Positions 42,461 to 53,215 of a DNA stretch of 64,000 nt are shown piece after piece. Each line of letters begins with the position of its first letter. Position 1 is the stretch's first letter. The stretch covers positions 656,004 through 720,003 of the forward strand of contig NZ_JADKRX010000002.1 of the NCBI RefSeq assembly GCF_015350975.1, written 5' to 3'. The position numbers and the translations under genes were made by a program. The notes under the pieces were generated by a model that did not search any database, was not told where the DNA came from, and worked only from the letters and a program-made list of their open reading frames with translations. The stretch is from Curtobacterium sp. VKM Ac-1395 (GTDB lineage: Bacteria; Actinomycetota; Actinomycetes; Actinomycetales; Microbacteriaceae).

Positions 42461-43864
42461 ATGGACAGCGACACCATCCTGCGGCTCGTCCGCGAGGTCC
42501 CCGACCACGACGGCTTCCCGCTCGTCGACGACCTGCACGCCCGGTTCGACGCGCTCGCCGCGGCCCACCCGGACCGGGTCACGGTCACCAGGATCGGCAC
42601 CAGCCGCCTCGGCGAACCCCTGCACAGCTACCGCATCGGCACCGGGTCGCACGCCGCCGTCATCGTCGGCGGCGTGCACCCGAACGAACCGATCGGCTCG
42701 TGGACGGCGCTGCACCTCGCCGAGACGATGCTCGGCGACGACGCGGAGGCCACGGCGCTCGACGTCACCTGGCACATCGTCCCGACGATCGACCCGGACG
42801 GCATGCGGCTCAACGAGGCCTGGTTCCACGACCCGTACGACCGGGTCTTCTACTCGCGGCACTTCTACCGGCCGGCTCCGGACAGCCAGGTGGAGTGGAC
42901 GTTCCCGAACAACCACAAGTCGGTGTACTTCGACCAGGTGCTGCCGGAGACGCTCGCGTTCATGCGGCTCATCGACGACACCGAACCGGAGCTGCTGGTG
43001 TCGTTGCACAACGGGGAGATGGGCGGCGTCTACTACTACCTCTCCGAGGACCTGCCCGACGTGATCGACGTGCTGCACGCGGTGCCCCGGGCGCTCGGGC
43101 TGCCGCTCGACACCGGGGAGCCGGAGTCGCCACACCTGCGAGAGCTCGCCCCGGCGGTGTTCGCGATGGACGGGGTGGAGGAGGTCCACGACTACCTCGA
43201 GGGCCTCGGTGTCGACCCCGCCGAGCACATCCACGGGGCGTCCAGCGCCGCGTGGGCCCTCCGTCACGGCGCACTGTGCATGGTGGCCGAGCTGCCGTAC
43301 TGGAGCCACCCCGACGCCGACGACCAGACCCCGACCGACGAGTCCTACGCGGACCTGCTCCGGCGGTGCGCGGACGACCTCGGCGGCTCCGGGGCCGAGC
43401 TCCAGCGGGTCCTCGACGCCGCGTCGCCGATGCTGACGATCGAGACGCCCTTCCTGCAGGGCTCGCGGGCCTTCATCCCGATGCTCACCGCGACCCCGGA
43501 GACCGACCGTGCCCGGGCCGAGCGCGAACCGGCGGACCGGATGGCCACCGTCGCCGAGCGCTTCGGCTGCGAGGACCTGGTGCGCTGCTTCCGGCTCCGC
43601 TACGGCGGCATGCTGCTCCGCGCGCTCGAGGCGGAGACCACCGCCGGCACGGCGTCCGCGCCGCTCCGGCGGCTCCGCGACGACCTCGCGGAGCGGTACG
43701 CGCTCTGGCAGGCGGGCGCGGTGACCGACGCCGCGCCGATCCCGGTGGGGACGCTGGTGGGGGTGCAGTACGGGGCGATCCTCGCCTGCGCGAGCCACGT
43801 GGCGGACCCGGCACGCGCCTCCCGTCCGGCCATGGTCGCCACACAGCGGTCGGGAGGCGCGTGA
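42461..43864 (+). CDS. M14-family zinc carboxypeptidase
   Basis: A 467-residue protein without signal peptide. VGGVHPNEPIGSWTALHLAE supplies the HxxE zinc ligands, IVPTIDPDGMRLNEAW the substrate Arg/Asn-type region, LLVSLHNGEMGGVYYYL the third zinc His, and a late ALRHGALCMVAELPYW the catalytic Glu region. Family M14 enzymes remove C-terminal residues, and some cleave peptidoglycan-derived gamma-D-Glu peptides. Placement inside a peptide importer operon suggests it processes imported peptides in the cytoplasm (inference). Its stop overlaps the next start (TGATG). Confidence 0.85.
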   Translation: MDSDTILRLVREVPDHDGFPLVDDLHARFDALAAAHPDRVTVTRIGTSRLGEPLHSYRIGTGSHAAVIVGGVHPNEPIGSWTALHLAETMLGDDAEATALDVTWHIVPTIDPDGMRLNEAWFHDPYDRVFYSRHFYRPAPDSQVEWTFPNNHKSVYFDQVLPETLAFMRLIDDTEPELLVSLHNGEMGGVYYYLSEDLPDVIDVLHAVPRALGLPLDTGEPESPHLRELAPAVFAMDGVEEVHDYLEGLGVDPAEHIHGASSAAWALRHGALCMVAELPYWSHPDADDQTPTDESYADLLRRCADDLGGSGAELQRVLDAASPMLTIETPFLQGSRAFIPMLTATPETDRARAEREPADRMATVAERFGCEDLVRCFRLRYGGMLLRALEAETTAGTASAPLRRLRDDLAERYALWQAGAVTDAAPIPVGTLVGVQYGAILACASHVADPARASRPAMVATQRSGGA

Positions 43865-44805
43865 TGCGTCCGACGCTCGCCGTCGGCCGGCGACTCGGCG
43901 GCCTGGTCATCGTCTTCCTCGGGGTGACCTTCCTGATCTACGCGATGACCTTCGCGCTGCCCGGTGACCCGATCCGGGCGCTCGGCGGCGACCGGCCGCT
44001 CAGCGAGTCGGTCGTGCGGGCGCTCCGTGCCGAGTACCACCTGGACCAGCCGCTGTGGCTGCAGTACGTGCAGTACGTCGGCGGGCTGTTCCGCGGCGAC
44101 TTCGGCACCGACTTCACCGGGCAGCCCGTCGCGGCACAGATGGCCTCGCGCTGGCCGGTGACGATCACGCTCGCCCTCACCGCGTGGGCGCTGGAGATCG
44201 TCCTGGGCATCGGGCTCGGGGTGTTGTCGGCGCTCAAGCGCGGCACGGTGCTCGACAAGACCGTCCTCGTCGGCACGATCGTCGTCGGAGCCGTCCCGGT
44301 CTTCGTGCTCGGCGTCGCCCTGCAGCTCGTGTTCTCGGTCCGGCTGCACTGGTTCCCCGTCGCGGGCGCCACCGCCGGCTGGCCGACCGCGTACGTGCTG
44401 CCCGCGTTCGTCATCGCGCTGTTCGGCCTGGCCGCGGTGTCCCGGCTCACCAGGACCTCGATGATCGAGACCCTCGACGCCGACTACGTCCGGACCGCCC
44501 GCGCGAAGGGCCTGACGCCCGGCCGGGTCGTCGGGGTGCACGTGATGCGCAACTCGCTCATCCCGACCGCGACGTACCTGGCGACCGACCTCGGCTACCT
44601 GATGGGCGGCACGGTGATCATCGAGGGCATCTTCAACCTGCCCGGCGTCGGGAACCTGCTGTTCCAGGGCATCCGCTCGCACGAGGGTGCCGTCGTCGTC
44701 GGGATCTCCACCGCCCTCATCCTGGTGTTCCTCGTCACGAGCGTGCTCGTCGACCTGCTGCACGCCGCCCTCGACCCGCGCGTCCGATCGGGAGCCGCCG
44801 CATGA
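43864..44805 (+). CDS. Peptide ABC transporter permease (DppB/OppB type)
   Basis: A 313-residue inner-membrane permease with six helices. The first helix and periplasmic loop FALPGDPIRALGGDRPLSESVVRALRAEYHLDQPLWLQY are typical DppB sequence, and RTARAKGLTPGRVVGVHVMRNSLIP is the EAA loop that contacts the ATPase. ATG overlaps the stop of the carboxypeptidase gene and its stop overlaps the next permease (ATGA). Confidence 0.94.
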   Translation: MRPTLAVGRRLGGLVIVFLGVTFLIYAMTFALPGDPIRALGGDRPLSESVVRALRAEYHLDQPLWLQYVQYVGGLFRGDFGTDFTGQPVAAQMASRWPVTITLALTAWALEIVLGIGLGVLSALKRGTVLDKTVLVGTIVVGAVPVFVLGVALQLVFSVRLHWFPVAGATAGWPTAYVLPAFVIALFGLAAVSRLTRTSMIETLDADYVRTARAKGLTPGRVVGVHVMRNSLIPTATYLATDLGYLMGGTVIIEGIFNLPGVGNLLFQGIRSHEGAVVVGISTALILVFLVTSVLVDLLHAALDPRVRSGAAA

Positions 44806-45692
44806 CCACCTCCGCCCTCGCCGCGACCGTCGACCCCGTCGTCGGGGTCAAGCGCCGCCCCCTCGCCGCCGCGGCCCGCACCCCGGGGTTCTGGGTGCCC
44901 GCGTCGGTCCTCGTCCTCGTGCTGGCGATCGCCGCGTTCCCGCAGCTGTTCGCCGGGCTGTTCGGCCACGGCGACCCCCGCGTCTGCGACCTCGGCCGGA
45001 GCGGGGACGGCTCCGCCGCCGGGCACCCGTTCGGCTTCGACCTGCAGGGCTGCGACGTGTACGCCAACGTCGTGTACGGCACCCGCTCGTCGATCGCCGT
45101 CGCGGTGCTCACCACCGTGCTCGCGGGCATGGTCGCCGTCGTCGTGGGGACCGTCGCGGGCATGGTCGGCGGCTGGGTCGACGCCGTGCTCGCCCGCCTG
45201 ACCGACGTGTTCCTCGGCTTCCCGTTCCTGCTCGGCGCCGTCGTGGTGCTCAACAGCGTCGGGGAGCGGTCGGTGCTCACCGTGTCGCTCGTGCTCGCGC
45301 TGTTCGGGTGGCCGACGATGGCCCGGCTCGTCCGGTCGAGCGTCCGCGGGGTCCGGAACGCCGAGTTCGTCCTGGCCGCCCGCACGATGGGGCTCTCCAC
45401 GTGGCGGATCACCACCCGGTACGTGCTGCCGTCGTCGATCTCGCCGCTGCTCGTCCTCGCCACGATCACCGTCGGCGGCGTCATCGTGTCCGAGTCGTCG
45501 CTGACCTACCTCGGCATCGGCCTCGAGAGCCCGGCGATCTCGTGGGGGCTGCAGCTCTCCGCCGCCACCAGCCAGTTCCTGCGCGCCCCGCACATGCTCG
45601 TCGCACCCGCGGCGTTCCTCGCCGTCACCGTGCTCGCCGTCATCGCGCTCGGTGACACCCTGCGGGCCGCACTCGACCCGCGTCGCCGCTGA
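44802..45692 (+). CDS. Peptide ABC transporter permease (DppC/OppC type)
   Basis: A 296-residue inner-membrane permease. HPFGFDLQGCDVYANVVYGTRSSIAVAVL is the DppC-type first periplasmic segment, and FVLAARTMGLSTWRITTRYVLPSSISPLLV the EAA loop; SLTYLGIGLESPAISWG follows. About six helices. It forms a heterodimer with the product of the preceding gene. A 40-base gap with GGAAGGAA precedes the next gene. Confidence 0.94.
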   Translation: MTTSALAATVDPVVGVKRRPLAAAARTPGFWVPASVLVLVLAIAAFPQLFAGLFGHGDPRVCDLGRSGDGSAAGHPFGFDLQGCDVYANVVYGTRSSIAVAVLTTVLAGMVAVVVGTVAGMVGGWVDAVLARLTDVFLGFPFLLGAVVVLNSVGERSVLTVSLVLALFGWPTMARLVRSSVRGVRNAEFVLAARTMGLSTWRITTRYVLPSSISPLLVLATITVGGVIVSESSLTYLGIGLESPAISWGLQLSAATSQFLRAPHMLVAPAAFLAVTVLAVIALGDTLRAALDPRRR

Positions 45693-45732
45693 CGCCGGAC
45701 TCGAACCCCCTGCTCTCCTGGAAGGAACCACC

Positions 45733-47148
45733 GTGACCGACACCGAGGCCACCCGCACCGCCTACCGCACGACGCTGCCCACCATCCGCGACTGGGTCGC
45801 GTACAAGGTCTGGCAGCTGCGGGTGCCCGGCGTGCAGGTCGCGATCGGGTACCAGGGCGAGGAGCTGTTCTCCGAGGCGTGGGGCCACGCCGACGTCGAG
45901 GCCGGCCGCCGCCTGACGACGAACGACCTGTTCCGCATCGCCTCGCACTCCAAGACCTTCACGTCGACGGCGCTGCTGCTCCTCGCCGAACGGGGCTCCC
46001 TGCGGCTCGACGACACCGTCGGCACCTACGTCCCCGCACTCGTCGAGGGCGGGTCGCCGATCGCCGACGCCATCGTCCGCGAGCTGATGGAGATGGGCGC
46101 CGGTGTGATCCGCGACGGCCACGACGGCGACTACTGGTCCCTCGCCCGGCCGTTCCCGGACGAGGACGAGCTCCTCGCGCTGGTGCTCGACCGCGGGCAG
46201 AAGGTGCCGACGGGCTCCTCGTTCAACTACTCCAACCTCGGGTACTCGCTCCTCGGGCTCGTCATCGCCGCGGCGTCCGGGCGGAGCTACAACGACTACG
46301 TGCGCCAGGAGATCGTCGAACCGCTCGGCCTGCGGAACACCGGGCCCGACTGGGACCCGTCGCGCGAGGACGACTTCGTGGTCGGCTACTCCGGCTTCCA
46401 CGTCGCACGGCACCGGCAGCGCATCGCCCACGTCGACACCCGGGCGATGGCCGCGGCGACCGGCTTCCACGGCACCGCGTCCGACCTGGTCAAGTACTTC
46501 TCCGCGCACGTGCTCGGGCAGGGCGAGCTGCTGAGCGACCACTCCAAGCGCCTGGCGCAGCGGAAGTCGTGGAGCGCCTCCGACGAGGACCCGGCAGCCC
46601 GCGGCTACGGTGCCGGCTTCATCGTCGACCGGATCAACGGGCGCGAGGTCCGCGGCCACTCCGGCGGCTTCCCCGGCCACATCACCCAGTCGCTGTTCGA
46701 CCCCGAGTCCGGCCTGGTCGTCTCCGTGATGACGAGCTCGGCCGCCGGCCCCGCGACGCTCCTCGCCACCGGGATCGTCAACCTGCTCGACGCCGCTGCC
46801 GACAGGGCAGCGCCCGGCGCCGTCGTCACCGAGGACGTCGCCGCGCGGTACACCGGCCGCTACGCCAACCCGTGGGGCGTCACCGACGTCGTCCGGGTCG
46901 GCGACCGGCTGCTCGCGATCGACCCCTCCGGCCTCGACCCGATGGAGTCGCCCACCCGGCTCGAGGTCGTCGACGCGGACACGCTCCGGATGACCCACGG
47001 CAACCGCTTCGGCTCCGTCGACGAGGACATCGTGTTCACCCGCGACGCCGACGGCACCGTCACCGGCATCCGCGGCAGCGGCGGCATGAGCGAGGAGCCG
47101 TGGGCGATCCCCGACGAGGCTCCGGAGGTCGCGGCCGGGCTCGCATAG
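45733..47148 (+). CDS. Serine hydrolase, beta-lactamase/D-aminopeptidase fold
   Basis: A 471-residue class C beta-lactamase-fold protein. The SxxK motif is in ASHSKTF (Ser nucleophile and Lys), YSN in FNYSNLGYS, and the third motif region in RGHSGGFPGH. No signal peptide, so cytoplasmic. A C-terminal domain of about 110 residues follows the catalytic part, as in D-aminopeptidases and esterase EstB relatives. In this operon a role in trimming imported D-amino-acid or peptidoglycan peptides is plausible but unproven. GTG start with GGAAGGAA upstream. Confidence 0.87.
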   Translation: MTDTEATRTAYRTTLPTIRDWVAYKVWQLRVPGVQVAIGYQGEELFSEAWGHADVEAGRRLTTNDLFRIASHSKTFTSTALLLLAERGSLRLDDTVGTYVPALVEGGSPIADAIVRELMEMGAGVIRDGHDGDYWSLARPFPDEDELLALVLDRGQKVPTGSSFNYSNLGYSLLGLVIAAASGRSYNDYVRQEIVEPLGLRNTGPDWDPSREDDFVVGYSGFHVARHRQRIAHVDTRAMAAATGFHGTASDLVKYFSAHVLGQGELLSDHSKRLAQRKSWSASDEDPAARGYGAGFIVDRINGREVRGHSGGFPGHITQSLFDPESGLVVSVMTSSAAGPATLLATGIVNLLDAAADRAAPGAVVTEDVAARYTGRYANPWGVTDVVRVGDRLLAIDPSGLDPMESPTRLEVVDADTLRMTHGNRFGSVDEDIVFTRDADGTVTGIRGSGGMSEEPWAIPDEAPEVAAGLA

Positions 47149-47183
47149 CCTGGCGCGGACCACGGATCGACGAGGGGACCACC

Positions 47184-47746
47184 ATGACCGAGCAGCAGCA
47201 GACCGTCACGACCGACGACCGCGTCCTGGACCCGGTGCGTCAGGCGTTCGTCGAGGAGTTCGCGCTGATGCTCGGCGACGGCGCGGGCATGCCCCTCACC
47301 GACGCCCGGGTGCTCGGCTACCTCATCATGACCCGCGCCCCGTACTCGTCCTCCGCCGACCTGCAGGCGGCCCTCGGCGCGAGTTCGGGGTCGGTGTCGA
47401 TGGCGACCAGGCGGCTCGTCGACTCCGGGTTCGTCAAGCGCCACACGGTGCCGGGGGAGCGGAGCCACTACTTCCGCGCCGAGACCGACGTCTGGGGCAG
47501 CTGGCTGGCCAGCGAGCGGAAGTACCTCGACCGGCAGCGGGACATCATCGCCCGCGGGCTCGCCGTCGTCGAACAGGACGGCCACACCGGCCCCGGCGAC
47601 GTGGACGCCCCCGTCCGCGAGCGCCTGCGCAACGGGCGCGACTACATGCAGTGGCTGCACGGCCACCACCGCAAGATGCTCGAGGACTGGGAGGCCTTCA
47701 AGGTCGCCCGCGACACGGGCGACGACGCACCAGGGACGGGAACCCC

Positions 47747-47750
<4 letters not shown>
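47184..47750 (+). CDS. GbsR/MarR-type transcriptional regulator
   Basis: A 188-residue winged-helix protein of the GbsR-like MarR group. EEFALMLGDGAGMPLTDARVLGYLIMT precedes the helix-turn-helix AALGASSGSVSMATRRLVDSGFVKRHTVPGERSHYFRAE, and a long C-terminal helical part follows. Encoded in the middle of the peptide-uptake operon, it probably senses the substrate and controls the operon from the candidate operator at 40756-40774. Its stop overlaps the ATPase start (ATGA). Confidence 0.85.
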
Positions 47751-49411
<1,661 letters not shown>

Positions 49412-49432
49412 CCCAGCGGCCCTGCCCCTCGC

Positions 49433-49460
49433 GCCTCCGGCGGGGTCCGCGGTCGGAGGC
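49433..49460 (+). terminator. Weak hairpin after the peptide-uptake operon
   Basis: GCCTCCG (49433-49439) pairs with CGGAGGC (49454-49460) around a 14-base loop, 22 bases after the ATPase stop. Confidence 0.4.
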
Positions 49461-49513
49461 GACGTCGACACGCCGATCCGAGCCTCCAGCGTGTCCGCCG
49501 CGGCGCACCGGAC

Positions 49514-49542
49514 TTGACGTCCGTTCGAACACACGTTCGAAT
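49514..49542 (+). promoter_or_regulatory. SOS (LexA) box inside a leaderless promoter
   Basis: TTGACG (49514-49519), a 17-base spacer and TCGAAT (49537-49542) place the transcript start at the GTG at 49549. The spacer and -10 are covered by TTCGAAC-ACAC-GTTCGAA (49524-49541), a perfect palindrome that matches the actinobacterial LexA box TCGAAC-N4-GTTCGA. Bound LexA would block the promoter until DNA damage. Confidence 0.85.
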
Positions 49543-49548
49543 GATCCG

Positions 49549-49872
49549 GTGGGACGGCGTCGCGAGAACCGGTGGCAGCCCCCGGAGCACCCGGAGGTCG
49601 AACGCCCGCACGCCTACACGCTCTCCGACGACGCCCGGGGGCCGGACGTCTGCCACGCGGTGACCCCGCTGCCGGTGTGGGCGTGGGTGCAGTTCCCGAC
49701 GTTCCACGTCCGGGTGAAGGCCTTCGCGAAGAGCTGGACCCGCGATGCCGTGCTCGTGGAGTGGGCGCAGTTCGGGCAGCAGGCGCAGGCGTGGGTGTGG
49801 CGGTCTGCCGTCAAGCACCGGGTGCTGCGGGTCGACGCCGACCGCCGGGCGCGTGCACCGGACGCCGGATAG
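49549..49872 (+). CDS. SOS-controlled small protein of unknown function
   Basis: A 107-residue basic, Trp-rich protein (seven Trp, clustered in PLPVWAWVQFPTFHVRV and AQAWVWRSAVKHRV) with a Pro/Arg-rich N-terminus. No family is recognised; no membrane segment, nuclease or helix-turn-helix motif is clear. Its GTG start falls exactly seven positions after the -10 box of a LexA-controlled promoter, so it should be induced by DNA damage as a leaderless mRNA. It stands alone, not in an imuA-imuB-dnaE2 or recA context. A role in DNA repair or division arrest is possible (inference only). Confidence 0.7.
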   Translation: MGRRRENRWQPPEHPEVERPHAYTLSDDARGPDVCHAVTPLPVWAWVQFPTFHVRVKAFAKSWTRDAVLVEWAQFGQQAQAWVWRSAVKHRVLRVDADRRARAPDAG

Positions 49873-49988
49873 CGCACCCGGTTGACAGGGCTCCGGCGAC
49901 GCGGGATCGTTCAAGCAGTCGGGGTCCACGAAGATTCTCGACGATCAAGACATCCGTCCCGCGAGTGTCCCGACCGGAAGGAAGCGCC

Positions 49989-50141
49989 GTGACCCGTCAC
50001 GAGGTCCCGTCCTGGGTGGCACACGTGCTCACCCCGCCAGAAGTCATCGCCGCCTACGTCGAGCGCCGTGTCAACGACCCCGCGCTGCTCTCCGGCGACG
50101 CGCACGAGCCGACCTACGCCGACTTCCTCCGCGCCGAGTAG
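49989..50141 (+). CDS. Very small protein (50 residues)
   Basis: A short reading frame beginning with GTG after a good GGAAGGAA ribosome site, encoding TRHEVPSWVAHVLTPPEVIAA and YVERRVNDPALLSGDAHEPT. It resembles nothing I can name. TTGACA at 49882-49887 offers a -35 but the -10 is poor. Its end overlaps the convergent DMT transporter gene by 28 bases. The amino-acid composition is balanced and not that of a shadow frame, which supports a real gene, with moderate doubt. Confidence 0.45.
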   Translation: MTRHEVPSWVAHVLTPPEVIAAYVERRVNDPALLSGDAHEPTYADFLRAE

Positions 50142-50962
50142 ACCGTCACGCCGACGCTCGCCGCGGTGACGCACGCGAGCGCCACCACCTCCACGGGCGA
50201 CAGGGCCTCGTGCAGCACGAGGAGCCCGGCGAGCGCCGCCACCGCGGGGCCGAGGCTCTGCAGCACGCCGAACACCCGTGTCGGCATCCGGCGCAGCGCG
50301 AGCATCTCGAGGGCGTAGGGCAGCACGCTCGACAGCACGGCGACGGCGCCGAACACGACGAGCAGCGTCGGGTCGGCCACGACGCCGTCGACCGCGGTGT
50401 GCAGGCCGAACGGCAGCGACACCACCATCGCGACGAGCATCGACACCGCCAGGCCGTCGACGCCCGGGATGAGCGAGCCCACGTGCCGGTTCATCACGAT
50501 GTAGCCGGCCCAGCACGCGGCGGCGGCGACGGCGCAGGCCACGCCGCCGAGCTGGGTGACGGCGGAGGGGCCGACGCCGAGGAGCACGACACCGGCGAGC
50601 GCCAGCACCGCCCAGAGGACGTCACGCCACCGCCGGGTGTGCACGAGCGAGAGCGTGAGTGGTCCGAGGAACTCGATCGTCACGGCGACGCCGATGGGGA
50701 TCGTCGCGAAGGCCAGGTAGATGAAGACGTTCATGCCGCCGAGGGCCAGTCCGAGCAGGACGGCGCCGGTCCACTGCGCGCGGTCCCAGTGCCGGACGCG
50801 GGGCCGGACCACCAGGGCGAGGACGAGGGCGCCGATCACCAGGCGGAGCGTCGCTGCGCCGACCGAGCCGACCTCGTCGAAGCGGGTCTTCGCGACGGCG
50901 GCGCCGAGCTGGACGGAGACGATCGCGGCGAACGCCAGGAGCGGCGCCGGGACACGGGTCAT
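50114..50962 (-). CDS. EamA/DMT-family exporter (RhtA-like)
   Basis: A 282-residue membrane protein with ten helices in two EamA repeats. AAVAKTRFDEVGSVGAATLRLVIGALVL is the typical RhtA/YdcZ-type start of repeat 1 and VFGVLQSLGPAVAALAGLLVLHEALSPVEVVAL the end of repeat 2. Relatives export amino acids such as threonine and homoserine or other small metabolites. Its ATG overlaps the stop of the response-regulator gene (ATGA), which places it in the two-component operon. Confidence 0.9.
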   Translation of the reverse strand: MTRVPAPLLAFAAIVSVQLGAAVAKTRFDEVGSVGAATLRLVIGALVLALVVRPRVRHWDRAQWTGAVLLGLALGGMNVFIYLAFATIPIGVAVTIEFLGPLTLSLVHTRRWRDVLWAVLALAGVVLLGVGPSAVTQLGGVACAVAAAACWAGYIVMNRHVGSLIPGVDGLAVSMLVAMVVSLPFGLHTAVDGVVADPTLLVVFGAVAVLSSVLPYALEMLALRRMPTRVFGVLQSLGPAVAALAGLLVLHEALSPVEVVALACVTAASVGVTVYSARRKSA

Positions 50963-51621
50963 CCGAGGTAGGCGAGGACGGCGAGCACGCGGCGGTGGTC
51001 CTCGCCGGTGTCCTCGAGTCCGAGCTTGGCGAAGATGCTCGACACGTGCTTCTCGACCGCGCCGGTGCCGATGACGAGTGCGCGGGCGATGGCGACGTTC
51101 GTGCGGCCCTCGGCCATCAGCCCGAGGACGTCGCGCTCGCGGGGCGTGAGCGCGGCGAGTGGGTCGCGGCGACGGGTCATCAGCTGCGTCACGACCTCGG
51201 GGTCGAGCACGGTGCCGCCGGCGGCGATGCGGCGTACGGCGTCGTCGATCTCCTCGAGCCGGGTGACGCGGTCCTTGAGCAGGTAGCCGATGCCTGCCGT
51301 GCCGGACGCCAGGACGTCCTCGGCGTAGGTGGCCTCGACGTACTGCGACAGCAGGAGCACCCCGGTGCCCGGAGCCAGGCGGCGGGTCTCGACGGCGGCG
51401 CGGACGCCCTCGTCGGTGAACGTCGGCGGCATGCGGACGTCCATCACGACGACGTCGGGGGCGCCGTCCGGCAGGGTCGCGAGGAACGACGTCGCGTCGG
51501 CGTGCTGCCCGACGACGTCGATGCCGGCCTCGAGCAGGACGCGGGACAGGCCCTCGCGGATCAGGACGGCGTCGTCGACGACGACGGCCCGGATGCGTGC
51601 TGCATCCGGGCCGTCGGTCAT
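50959..51621 (-). CDS. NarL/LuxR-type response regulator
   Basis: A 220-residue two-domain regulator: receiver domain with phosphorylation Asp in DVVVMDVRMP and acidic VVVDDAVLIREGL start, then a LuxR helix-turn-helix LTPRERDVLGLMAEGRTNVAIARALVIGTGAVEKHVSSIFAKLGL. The ATG at 51621 with GGGGAG four bases upstream is preferred to the GTG three codons before. Partner of the histidine kinase 53 bases upstream and coupled to the DMT exporter downstream. Confidence 0.93.
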   Translation of the reverse strand: MTDGPDAARIRAVVVDDAVLIREGLSRVLLEAGIDVVGQHADATSFLATLPDGAPDVVVMDVRMPPTFTDEGVRAAVETRRLAPGTGVLLLSQYVEATYAEDVLASGTAGIGYLLKDRVTRLEEIDDAVRRIAAGGTVLDPEVVTQLMTRRRDPLAALTPRERDVLGLMAEGRTNVAIARALVIGTGAVEKHVSSIFAKLGLEDTGEDHRRVLAVLAYLG

Positions 51622-51674
51622 GCTCCCCACCCTAGTGGGAGGGCACCGTCCTCATCGTGCGGAGGGCGCCGTCG

Positions 51675-53132
51675 TCATCGTGCTGCGGGCGTCGGGACCC
51701 CGTTCAGCGCGCCGAGCGGGATCCGGGCGGTGGCCTCGGTCGGTCCACCGGCGGGGCTCGACACCGTGAGCTCGCCGTCGAGGGACTGCATGCGGCCCAT
51801 GAGGCCCTGGATGCCGTGCCCCTCACGGGTCGTCGCGCCGCCGACGCCGTCGTCCGTCACGCTGACCATGAGGTACCAGACCCCGGAGGCGTCGACGGAG
51901 AGCCCGAGGTACACGCCGGCCGTCGAGGCGCCGGCGTGCTTCGTCGTGTTCGTCAGGAGCTCGGACACCGTGAAGTACACGTTCCGCTGGATCTCGGTCG
52001 CGAGCTGCAGCCCGTCGGGCAGGCGGACGTCGAGACCGACGGGGATCGGGGTCCTGGCGACCAGGGCCTCGAGGGCGGCGACGAGCCCACGGTCGAGCAG
52101 GATCGGCGGGGCGAAGCCGCGGGACAGTGCGCGGAGCTCGTCGAGGGCGTCCTTGGCGTGCTCCGACGCCTCGGCGATGAGCTGCTTCGACGCCGCGGGG
52201 TCCTTGTCGAACGCCCGCTCGGCGGCCGCGAGGTCCATCCGCAGCCGGACGAGCCGCTGCTGGGGGCCGTCGTGCAGGTCCCGCTCGATCTGGCGGAGCG
52301 CCTGTCCCTCGGCGGTGACGGCACCGGCCCGGGAGGCCTGCAGCCCGGCCACGCGCTGCTCGAGCACCTCGGCGCGGAAGCCGCCGAGCAGCCCGAAGTC
52401 GATCCAGTAGTGCGCGGCCACCGACCCGCGGGACCACAGCGGGAGGAGCACGACCGAGGCCACCACGCTCACGACGCACGCCGCGAAGCCGAGGCCCCAC
52501 GCCCAGCCCTGGTCCAGGCTGTTCACCATCAGCCACTGGTTCACCTGCCAGCCGTAGCGCAGGGCCGTGAAGCCGGCGACGAACGGGCCGAAGAAGCCGA
52601 CGACGAGCAGCGCACCGGCACCGACCGTGACGAGGGCCGCCAGCGGGTAGACGACCGCCGCGTGCAGCAGGTACAGCCAGTAGTGCGGGTTCGCGACGGC
52701 CGAGCCGGTCCGCGTCCACCAGTTCTGCTGCCAGCGCGGGGTCCAGTCGACCGGACGGATCGGCCTGGGGTCCGCCCACGAGATGCGGAGGCGCTCGAAC
52801 TGTCCGAGCCACCGCGCGACGAACAGCGCGATGAAGAACATCAGCAGCACGAACGGGTTGAACAGGTCACGGAACCCGCCGCCGAGGACCGCCGCGGGGA
52901 ACGCGAAGTAGAGCGTGCAGAGCAGCACCGCCGTCAGCGCCATGTACCCGAAGTCCCGGGGGAACCGACGCCATGCCTCTCGGTAGAACTGCCGCGCGTT
53001 CGTCCCCGGCGGGGTGTCGTCGTCGCCGGTGCTCGTGCTGGGCAGGTCGGGCATGGGCGTGGTGGCTCCGGGGGGTACTGCGTCGTCCAACGGCACGGTG
53101 GTGGCCAGGTCGAGACGGTCGGTGTCGGTCAT
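51675..53132 (-). CDS. NarL-type sensor histidine kinase
   Basis: A 485-residue membrane kinase. An Asp/Pro/Thr-rich N-terminus is followed by a membrane part of about four helices with a wide central loop (a putative sensor domain of the kind seen in actinobacterial HisKA_3 kinases). The phospho-acceptor His is in QIERDLHDGPQQRLVRLRMDLAAAER, and the ATPase core has VSELLTNTTKHAGAS (N box) and VTDDGVGGAT (G1 box) with GHGIQGLMGRMQSLDG. GATGCT six bases before the ATG suggests leaderless expression. The signal is unknown. Confidence 0.92.
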   Translation of the reverse strand: MTDTDRLDLATTVPLDDAVPPGATTPMPDLPSTSTGDDDTPPGTNARQFYREAWRRFPRDFGYMALTAVLLCTLYFAFPAAVLGGGFRDLFNPFVLLMFFIALFVARWLGQFERLRISWADPRPIRPVDWTPRWQQNWWTRTGSAVANPHYWLYLLHAAVVYPLAALVTVGAGALLVVGFFGPFVAGFTALRYGWQVNQWLMVNSLDQGWAWGLGFAACVVSVVASVVLLPLWSRGSVAAHYWIDFGLLGGFRAEVLEQRVAGLQASRAGAVTAEGQALRQIERDLHDGPQQRLVRLRMDLAAAERAFDKDPAASKQLIAEASEHAKDALDELRALSRGFAPPILLDRGLVAALEALVARTPIPVGLDVRLPDGLQLATEIQRNVYFTVSELLTNTTKHAGASTAGVYLGLSVDASGVWYLMVSVTDDGVGGATTREGHGIQGLMGRMQSLDGELTVSSPAGGPTEATARIPLGALNGVPTPAAR

Positions 53133-53215
53133 GGATCCAGCATCGCGAGGTCGGACGCTCTGCCCCATCCTGCCCCCTCCCGGACTCCGGGTGGGGTTAG
53201 CCCTACCCTGGGCGC

